From the NCBI GenBank assembly GCA_964624585.1, contig CAZUXE010000030.1, positions 1 to 18,949 of the forward strand: a stretch of 18,949 nucleotides of DNA, given 5' to 3'. Each line of letters opens with the position of its first letter. Position 1 is the stretch's first letter. Source of the DNA: CAZUXE01 sp964624585. GTDB taxonomy: Bacteria; Hydrothermota; Tepidihabitantia; B3-TA06. The notes beneath the pieces are model-generated. The model was not told where the DNA came from, did not search any database, and saw only the letters and a program-made list of their open reading frames with translations. Position numbers and translations under genes: made by a program. This document shows positions 13,618 to 18,949 of the stretch, piece by piece.

Positions 13618-14316
13618 GTGCCTGAGGTGAAGCAATTATTAAAAGAGCTTCAATCCACTGATAGTGAACTTTTTTCGTTAACAGTCAGCAAAAACGCCAT
13701 TCCTAAAAAAATTGATAAACTAAAACAAGTTATTGAAGATATCAAAGCTCGATTTGAAAACTTAAAAACTTCAGTCATAAATGCAAAAAAAGAACTAAAA
13801 TTAACCGAACTTGAACTTGCCTCAAAAGAAGAAGCCGTTGCCAAATACAATTCTCAACTATACTCTGCGAAAACTAATGAGGAATACAAAGCTTTCCTGC
13901 GTGAAATAGAGACTGCGGAAAAGAAAAAATCGGAAATTGAAGATAAAATAATTGCTATAATGGAAAAAATAGAAGCCGAACAGGCTCAATTGAAACACAG
14001 AGAAGCCGAACATGAAGCTGAAATTGCAGAACAGCAGAAAGAAATAAAAGAAATTGAAACTGAATTCACCGAACTTGAAAAAAAATGCAAGATAATGGCT
14101 GAAAAACGCGAACGCCTAAGAAGTGAACTCACGCCTGAGGTTCTCGCTATCTACGATAGAATTCATAAAAACAAGGCCTCAATAGCTGTCGCTTATATTC
14201 TGGAAGATAATCGCTGCTCAGCTTGCCTGAATCCAATTCCAGCACAGCAGGTAATAGAAATAGCTCATACCAAAGTATTGCAATTTTGTGAATACTGCGG
14301 TCGCATTCTCATCTAA
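13618..14316 (+). CDS. Coiled-coil protein with C-terminal C4 zinc ribbon (DUF164/CdsZ-like)
   Basis: A 232-aa protein of the DUF164 family (PF02591). Residues from about 5 to 175 are Lys/Glu-rich heptads forming long antiparallel coiled coils, including the family's central YSAKTNEEYKAFLREIE. The C-terminus is a zinc ribbon with C200, C203, C224 and C227 (CSAC, then CEYC) and ends GRIL. The molecular function is not established; the myxobacterial relative CdsZ is tied to cell division. The GTG start has a GAGGG site five bases away. It lies 33 bp after tRNA-Val and is probably on the same transcript. Codon use looks richer in A/T than in its neighbours. Confidence 0.9.
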   Translation: MPEVKQLLKELQSTDSELFSLTVSKNAIPKKIDKLKQVIEDIKARFENLKTSVINAKKELKLTELELASKEEAVAKYNSQLYSAKTNEEYKAFLREIETAEKKKSEIEDKIIAIMEKIEAEQAQLKHREAEHEAEIAEQQKEIKEIETEFTELEKKCKIMAEKRERLRSELTPEVLAIYDRIHKNKASIAVAYILEDNRCSACLNPIPAQQVIEIAHTKVLQFCEYCGRILI

Positions 14317-14406
14317 AGCTTGAGTTACAACAACTGCCCCATACCTCACAACGATATCTCCATATTTAATGACCATAAAAAATCCAAAAGAAGACTCTCA
14401 TAGATT

Positions 14407-14820
14407 ATGACGCTTAACAAAGACGATAAAATCGCCTATGCCTGGATTGACGGAGCATCTTCAGGTAATCCGGGGCCAGCTGGCGCAGGAGCTGTTCTTA
14501 AACAAGCTGATAAAGAACTTGGAAGATGGAACAAGCATTTGGGAATTGCAACCAATAATATCGCCGAGTACCAAGCCTTAATTCTTGCCTTAACCGAAAG
14601 CCTAAAGCTTGGGGTAACCAGCTTGGTAGTATTTACTGATAGTGAGCTTCTTCATCGACAATATATAGGCAGATATAAAGTAAAGAATCCCGGAATTAAG
14701 GAATTATTCTCAAAAGTCATGGAACTTAAAGCCCGTTTCAAAACCCTTAGAATTGAACACATACCCAGAGAGAAAAATAAAGAGGCCGATAAACTGGCCA
14801 GAGAAGCCAAAAGAATATAA
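14407..14820 (+). CDS. Ribonuclease HI family protein
   Basis: Cleaves RNA in RNA-DNA hybrids. The 137-aa product has the four acidic residues of the family: D15 in IDGASSGNPGPAG, E54 in NNIAEYQALI, D78 in FTDSEL and D128 in KNKEADKLA. The short form with SGNPG and NNIAEYQAL, and without the basic handle of E. coli RnhA, is the common RNHI-like type found beside DUF164 genes in many bacteria. No Shine-Dalgarno is visible before the ATG, and the 90-bp gap to the previous gene shows no recognisable promoter. Fifteen bp separate it from the acyltransferase. Confidence 0.92.
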   Translation: MTLNKDDKIAYAWIDGASSGNPGPAGAGAVLKQADKELGRWNKHLGIATNNIAEYQALILALTESLKLGVTSLVVFTDSELLHRQYIGRYKVKNPGIKELFSKVMELKARFKTLRIEHIPREKNKEADKLAREAKRI

Positions 14821-14835
14821 CCTAAAACAGGGCTG

Positions 14836-15708
14836 ATGAATTTAGCGCCACATCTTATTCCCTACATTTCAATATTACAAAAACTGCTCCCATCAGATAT
14901 AGCTTTTAGGCTAACACAATTAGCCGGAAATTCACTTAGCTTTTTTCAGAAAAATAGGAGAAATTCTTTAGAGTACAATCTTTCCAGATTTGGTTTTAAT
15001 AATGTCAATGAAATTTCAAAAAATGCGATAGAGAACTGGACAATATGTGTTGCCGACCAAATTGCCACCTTGTGGTTTTCACGAAAAGATTTAACTATGA
15101 GGATAGACGATCAGGGAAGTAAAAACTTAAAAGAATCCTTAAAACTTGGAAAAGGCGTTCTCTTAATAACTGCTCATCTCGGAAATTACGAAATAGCCGG
15201 TTCTTATTTGGCGGCTCAAGGATTTCCCATTCACGCCGTAGTTGAAAATATCCCCGGCGCTCATGGTCATATATTCAACCGTATCCGAAGAAAATTCGGG
15301 ATGCAGGTTGTCAATTACTCGAATATCTCCAGAATGTTTGATATTCTACGCCGCAAGGAAATTCTTATTCTATTGGCCGACCGTGCGTTAGGAAAAACAG
15401 GAATAAGTCTCAGGTTCGGTAAAAGCGAAAGATTACTGCCTGCCGGCCCTGCAATACTTGCCCTACGCACAGGGGCTTGCATTCAAACAGGATACATGGT
15501 TTTGAACAACAATCGTAGAACATACAAATTGGTCATTGACCCGTGTTTTCAGCCCAAACTTAAAAATCCAAACAAAGTAAACCATCTTCGCCTTAGCTTG
15601 AGTCAAAAAATCGCTAAAATACTGTCATCATACATTCACAAATACCCTGATCAGTGGTTTGTTTTTCAAAATGAGTGGGATAAAAAACAAACCGATATTG
15701 ACCTCTAA
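14836..15708 (+). CDS. LpxL/HtrB-superfamily lysophospholipid acyltransferase
   Basis: Membrane-associated acyltransferase of the LpxL/HtrB superfamily, 290 aa. The catalytic HX4E motif is H114-E119 in TAHLGNYE. A second conserved block reads ILLADRALGKTGISLRFG and continues with LPAGPAILALRTGA. This block resembles actinobacterial PatA (mannoside acyltransferase) and related proteins as much as LpxL, so the acceptor (lipid A precursor, glycolipid or other) is not settled. The N-terminus is hydrophobic, suiting membrane attachment. The ATG has a modest AGGG site. The promoter of purN begins within its last codons. Confidence 0.85.
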   Translation: MNLAPHLIPYISILQKLLPSDIAFRLTQLAGNSLSFFQKNRRNSLEYNLSRFGFNNVNEISKNAIENWTICVADQIATLWFSRKDLTMRIDDQGSKNLKESLKLGKGVLLITAHLGNYEIAGSYLAAQGFPIHAVVENIPGAHGHIFNRIRRKFGMQVVNYSNISRMFDILRRKEILILLADRALGKTGISLRFGKSERLLPAGPAILALRTGACIQTGYMVLNNNRRTYKLVIDPCFQPKLKNPNKVNHLRLSLSQKIAKILSSYIHKYPDQWFVFQNEWDKKQTDIDL

Positions 15709-15725
15709 ACAATCCTGCGTATCCT
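15698..15725 (+). promoter_or_regulatory. Probable purN promoter, leaderless, overlapping the preceding gene
   Basis: TTGACC (15698-15703, in the last codons of the acyltransferase gene), 16 bases, TATCCT (15720-15725). The start predicted from the -10 is 15732, one base before the purN ATG, which lacks a Shine-Dalgarno site. The -10 is a moderate match (four of six). Confidence 0.5.
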
Positions 15726-15732
15726 CAAGCAA

Positions 15733-16362
15733 ATGGATAAAATAAAACTGGCCATTCTTGCCTCACATAGAGGTTCAAATGCAATAGCGTTAATTAAAGC
15801 TTCGCTGGATAGAAATTATCCCGCCGAAGTAAGCTTAGTTGTATCGGATAATTCTAACGCTCCAGTACTTAAAAAAGCGCGCAACCTAGGCATAAGGGCT
15901 ATTTTTCTTGACCCCGGCCCTAAAAAAACCTTCATGACTCCTGAGGTTGAGGCAAATTGGACGAAAATACTTAAAGAGCATCGTATTGATTACATACTTC
16001 TGGCCGGATTCATGCGAGTGATAAAAAAAACTCTGCTGGACGCCTTTACAGGTAGAATAATCAATATACATCCCTCGTTGCTTCCGTCTTTTAAGGGATT
16101 AAACGCCCAGCGTCAAGCATGGGAATACGGAGTTCAGTATACCGGAGCAACCGTTCACTTCGTTGACAGCTCTCTGGATTCAGGTCCTATAATACTGCAG
16201 GGAATAGTGGAAGTCAGACCAAACGATACTCCAGAAACCCTTACTGAAAGAATTTTGGAAACAGAACACCGTATATATCCACAAGCTGTGAAGCTACTTG
16301 CTGAAAAAAGGATTACTATCCAAGGAAGACGAGTTATTATTAGAAAGGAAGCCAATGACTGA
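15733..16362 (+). CDS. purN: Phosphoribosylglycinamide formyltransferase
   Basis: Third step of de novo purine synthesis: transfers a formyl group from 10-formyl-tetrahydrofolate to GAR. The 209-aa product has ASHRGSN near the N-terminus for phosphate binding, LLAGFMRVI (89-97) and the active-site stretch NIHPSLLPSFKG with N111 and H113, plus D149 in SSLDSGPI. Length and motif spacing match bacterial PurN. No other purine gene is nearby, but prs elsewhere in the window supplies PRPP. The end overlaps the next gene by 8 bp. The related Fmt is excluded by length and the absence of its C-terminal domain. Confidence 0.95.
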   Translation: MDKIKLAILASHRGSNAIALIKASLDRNYPAEVSLVVSDNSNAPVLKKARNLGIRAIFLDPGPKKTFMTPEVEANWTKILKEHRIDYILLAGFMRVIKKTLLDAFTGRIINIHPSLLPSFKGLNAQRQAWEYGVQYTGATVHFVDSSLDSGPIILQGIVEVRPNDTPETLTERILETEHRIYPQAVKLLAEKRITIQGRRVIIRKEAND

Positions 16363-17365
16363 TAAGGTTCGAATTGCATTAATAGGCGGAGGTCTACAAG
16401 CTCAAACAGCCTACCTACCTTACCTGAGGAAAAATCGCCACGTAACAATTAAAGCTTTGTGCGATACTGACGAAGCCAAACTGCATGCCTTGAAACTCAG
16501 GTTTGAAATTGAAACAGTAACAACTTCATACAACCGCATACTTAACGACGAATCAATAGACGCCGTAATAATAACAGCGCCTAACTACCTTCATCATCCA
16601 ATGGCTCTAGCTGCTCTGGATTACGGCAAACATGTTATGCTTGAACTGCCAATGGCCTTGAACTCCGAACAGGCTGAAGAAATGGTTACAAAAGCTAAAG
16701 AAAAAAAATTGCTTCTTGCACTAGCTCACAGTAACCATTTTCGTCCAGATACTATTCTGATGCGTCAGCTTATGGAGCGCAAGGAAATTGGCCGCTTGAC
16801 ATATGCAAAAACCGGATGGCTACGTTCAACAGAAAAATGGCATTTAACAGGCTGGCGAAAAGAACACCTTAGCGCTGGAGGCGGAGCCTTCCTTACCTTG
16901 GGCATTCCAATTATTGACATGTCATTGTTCGTTATCGGAAACAGAACGGTAACTGCAATATCGGGAACAGCCTTCAAACGTAACGCTGAAATAGAAGTTG
17001 AGGACTCGGCGGTTGCTCAACTAAGATTCGCCGATAACGCCATGCTCACCCTTGAAGTAAGCTGGATTCTTCATCAACCAAGAGATATACTCTACCTAAA
17101 CGTTTACGGTACCAAAGGCGCCGCTTTAATTAATCCATTGGAGATACATCGTGAAATGTTCAACCGGTTGGTGAATGTTGCTCCGTCCATAGACGCAAAA
17201 ACCATCAAACCATGCTCCTACCAAGGACAAATCAACGCCTTCGTAGCAGCTATAGTTGAAGATAAACCTTATCCAATTCCGTTAAACGCCGGTTTATTAC
17301 TTACTAAAATCAGCGACGCCTTTTATCGCTCGGTTGACGAAGGGAAGGAAATAACATTAAACTGA
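16355..17365 (+). CDS. Gfo/Idh/MocA-family protein lacking usual catalytic residues
   Basis: A 336-aa protein with the two-domain fold of the Gfo/Idh/MocA oxidoreductases: an N-terminal Rossmann motif IALIGGGLQAQ (7-17), SIDAVIITAPNYLHHPMAL (67-85), and a C-terminal alpha/beta domain starting near 125. The usual EKP motif reads ELP (97-99), so the catalytic Lys is Leu, and the usual GGGxxxDxGxH-xxD block reads GGGAFLTLGIPIID, with Pro where the catalytic His is expected. It may act on an unusual substrate, or bind dinucleotide without redox catalysis. The ATG at 16355 has AAAGGAAG and overlaps purN by 8 bp; a start at 16298 is rejected. It overlaps lnt by 4-10 bp. Substrate unknown. Confidence 0.85.
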   Translation: MTDKVRIALIGGGLQAQTAYLPYLRKNRHVTIKALCDTDEAKLHALKLRFEIETVTTSYNRILNDESIDAVIITAPNYLHHPMALAALDYGKHVMLELPMALNSEQAEEMVTKAKEKKLLLALAHSNHFRPDTILMRQLMERKEIGRLTYAKTGWLRSTEKWHLTGWRKEHLSAGGGAFLTLGIPIIDMSLFVIGNRTVTAISGTAFKRNAEIEVEDSAVAQLRFADNAMLTLEVSWILHQPRDILYLNVYGTKGAALINPLEIHREMFNRLVNVAPSIDAKTIKPCSYQGQINAFVAAIVEDKPYPIPLNAGLLLTKISDAFYRSVDEGKEITLN

Positions 17366-18885
17366 GCAAACTCCATAAATTCAAATGGCTTATTGCCCTT
17401 GCTTCAGGCTTCCTACTTTCCTTCGCCTACGCGCCATTCCCAACTCGTTTTCTGGCCTTCTTTGCCCTAATACCCTTACTGTGGATTATAGAAAGCGATA
17501 AAAAACCTTTCGGAAACGCATTTTTATTCGGACTAGGGTGGTCAATTCCTCAAATGTGGTGGCTTGCAACAAATTATTTCCCGCTGCGCCCCTTTATCAG
17601 ATTCATGTTAATTTTAGGTGTTCTGTTACTCTCAGGCTACATGGCGCTTTTTCCGGCAATGTTCGCCTCCTTCACAAAACGTATTGGACTATGGTTTGCG
17701 CCTCTTGTATGGATGGGCGTAGAGCTTTTGCATGAACTCACCGACTTAGCTTTTCCATGGGGATACCTTGGATACACAATGACTCCATGGCCATTATTTA
17801 CTCAAACCGCATCACTTTGGGGTGTCTACGGTCTGGGAGCAATAATTATTTTAATCAACTTGGGACTGTACGGCGCCATTAGTCGCTGGAGGCAAAAGAA
17901 AAAACGTATTGCATGGCTATTGCTTACAGGCAGCGTTCTAGTGTTTATAACAGGCTTCGGCGCTTTAAGACTAGCAACAGCTCCTAAAACAGACAGCTTG
18001 CGGGTTGCTTTAATTCAGCCCAATATTCCAATTGTAATGAAGGGTTTGGAAGCAAGGCGCGATTCGTTAATAACAGCAATGATAGAGCAGACAAAAAATG
18101 CGGCAAGCTATAAGCCCGATATAATTCTCTTTCCTGAAACCGCAACACTGGCCTATTTGGCCGACTACGATTCAAAGTACGCTAAACGTTATTTTAAGCT
18201 TGCAGACAGCCTAAACCTAACCTTGGCTACAGGAATGCCTCACATGATTAATGATGGCCGCAGCTACCGCTTTGCAAACGCCGCTACAGTAATACATCCT
18301 TCAGGATATCTGGACGAAATATACATCAAAATGCGGCTTGCGCCATTTGGAGAAACCATTCCGTTTGAAAACATTTTTCCGTTTTTGGCTAAAATTGACG
18401 TGCAGGGCGGGCATCACTATCGCGGAAAAAAATATACGGTTTATACCACTACCCCAGAACCTTTGTCGTTTTTAATATGTTACGAGGCAATTTTTCCACA
18501 GCTGACCCGTAACTTTGTGCATCGCGGTTCCAAACTGTTATGCAACATAACCAACGACGTGTGGTTTGGGCCTGCCAAGGGTCCGCTTCAGCATTCTGAA
18601 ATGGCAGTACTGCGGACAGTTGAAAACGGTGTGCCTATGATTCGCGCGGCCAACAACGGCGTTTCCATGATTGTTGACGCATACGGGCGAATTCTTGCCA
18701 AAAGCAAATTACTGGTGAAAACCACAGTATACGGCAAAGTTCCAAAAGCAAGCGGCAGAAAAACTATCTACAACCTATTTGGCTTCCTTCTCCCCTACCT
18801 TGCAACAGGCTTTGTGGCAATAATGCTGCTGCTACGGAAAATTCAACGCGGAAAGCGGGGCAAGCGCTTGGGCAAGAAGAAGTAG
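17356..18885 (+). CDS. lnt: Apolipoprotein N-acyltransferase, non-AUG start
   Basis: Inner-membrane enzyme that adds the third acyl chain to bacterial lipoproteins. From the proposed AUU at 17356 it is 509 aa, the usual family length. The N-terminal half holds several membrane helices, the first reading WLIALASGFLLSFAYAPFP. The second half is a nitrilase domain with the complete triad E261 (FPETA), K325 (YIKMRLAPFGE) and C375 (LICYEAIFP), and NITNDVWFG. The frame is open from 17338, but the first ATG, GTG or TTG is ATG 17554, which would delete the first helix. AAGGAA stands five bases before ATT 17356; CTG 17362 gives a CTGA overlap with the upstream stop. It ends with a very basic tail. Confidence 0.92.
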   Translation: MKLSKLHKFKWLIALASGFLLSFAYAPFPTRFLAFFALIPLLWIIESDKKPFGNAFLFGLGWSIPQMWWLATNYFPLRPFIRFMLILGVLLLSGYMALFPAMFASFTKRIGLWFAPLVWMGVELLHELTDLAFPWGYLGYTMTPWPLFTQTASLWGVYGLGAIIILINLGLYGAISRWRQKKKRIAWLLLTGSVLVFITGFGALRLATAPKTDSLRVALIQPNIPIVMKGLEARRDSLITAMIEQTKNAASYKPDIILFPETATLAYLADYDSKYAKRYFKLADSLNLTLATGMPHMINDGRSYRFANAATVIHPSGYLDEIYIKMRLAPFGETIPFENIFPFLAKIDVQGGHHYRGKKYTVYTTTPEPLSFLICYEAIFPQLTRNFVHRGSKLLCNITNDVWFGPAKGPLQHSEMAVLRTVENGVPMIRAANNGVSMIVDAYGRILAKSKLLVKTTVYGKVPKASGRKTIYNLFGFLLPYLATGFVAIMLLLRKIQRGKRGKRLGKKK

Positions 18886-18910
18886 ATAGAAGGGAATTAA
18901 CCTCACCACC

Positions 18911-18939
18911 TTGACTTAAACTATTTTTCTTTATAGAAT
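18911..18939 (+). promoter_or_regulatory. Promoter of the next gene at the right edge, apparently leaderless
   Basis: TTGACT (18911-18916), 17 bases, TAGAAT (18934-18939), each one base off consensus. An ATG at 18945 follows after five bases, and the predicted transcription start is 18945-18946. The gene itself is cut off after five bases, so nothing can be said about its product. Confidence 0.65.
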
Positions 18940-18949
18940 ACTTTATGAC

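Noticed and set aside
17335..17365. Frameshift as an explanation for the missing lnt start
   Set aside because: The Gfo-family gene runs intact to its stop and the lnt frame is open across the joint, so no indel is needed; a single-base error in the start codon itself remains possible.
17554..17556. ATG as the start of lnt
   Set aside because: It would delete the first membrane helix, which is clearly encoded in frame upstream, and has no Shine-Dalgarno site.
1..18949. CRISPR array, insertion sequence, prophage or defence system
   Set aside because: No spaced direct repeats, transposase, integrase, terminal inverted repeats or defence-type domains were seen; the genes are housekeeping genes.

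Overview
This is a chromosomal housekeeping window from an AT-rich bacterium, probably Gram-negative. The evidence for an outer membrane is indirect: a full-length apolipoprotein N-acyltransferase (Lnt) and an LpxL/HtrB-superfamily acyltransferase. No gene fixes the phylum. The order ispE, tRNA-Gln, prs, rplY, pth, ychF, rpsF, ssb, rpsR, rplI resembles that of deltaproteobacteria such as Geobacter and several candidate phyla. The usual downstream dnaB is absent, replaced by a bifunctional-nuclease gene and tyrS. I see no prophage, insertion sequence, CRISPR array or defence island.

Layout. (1) 1-3424, plus strand: a SERCA-type calcium P-type ATPase followed directly by an endonuclease III gene. 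(2) 3528-11954, minus strand: a compact translation/nucleotide cluster read rfbD-like, ispE, tRNA-Gln, prs, rplY, pth, ychF, rpsF, ssb, then an internal promoter and rpsR, rplI, bfn, tyrS. Many joints overlap or are a few bases wide. (3) 12006-13088, plus strand: a divergent operon of an IscR-like Rrf2 regulator, cutA and a DUF59/SufT-like Fe-S gene. (4) 13089-13468: noncoding, AT-rich. (5) 13469-18885, plus strand: tRNA-Val, a coiled-coil zinc-ribbon protein, an RNase HI, an LpxL-like acyltransferase, purN, a Gfo/Idh/MocA-family protein and lnt. (6) At the right edge a strong promoter faces a gene that begins at about 18945 and is cut off.

The most interesting signal is in expression rather than gene content. 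Four promoters of TTGAC-n type (before rfbD, rrf2, purN and the right-edge gene) place the predicted transcription start within about one base of the start codon, with no Shine-Dalgarno site. This suggests leaderless mRNAs in an organism that elsewhere uses good Shine-Dalgarno sites. Lnt has no ATG, GTG or TTG in frame before its first conserved membrane segment, so it probably starts at AUU or CUG; the ATPase may do something similar. The last four sense codons and stop of ispE lie inside the 5' end of tRNA-Gln. The Gfo/Idh/MocA protein lacks the usual catalytic Lys and His. L9 and L25 carry long acidic tails.

All positions and motifs were read by eye. Family names rest on recognised motifs, not on database searches.
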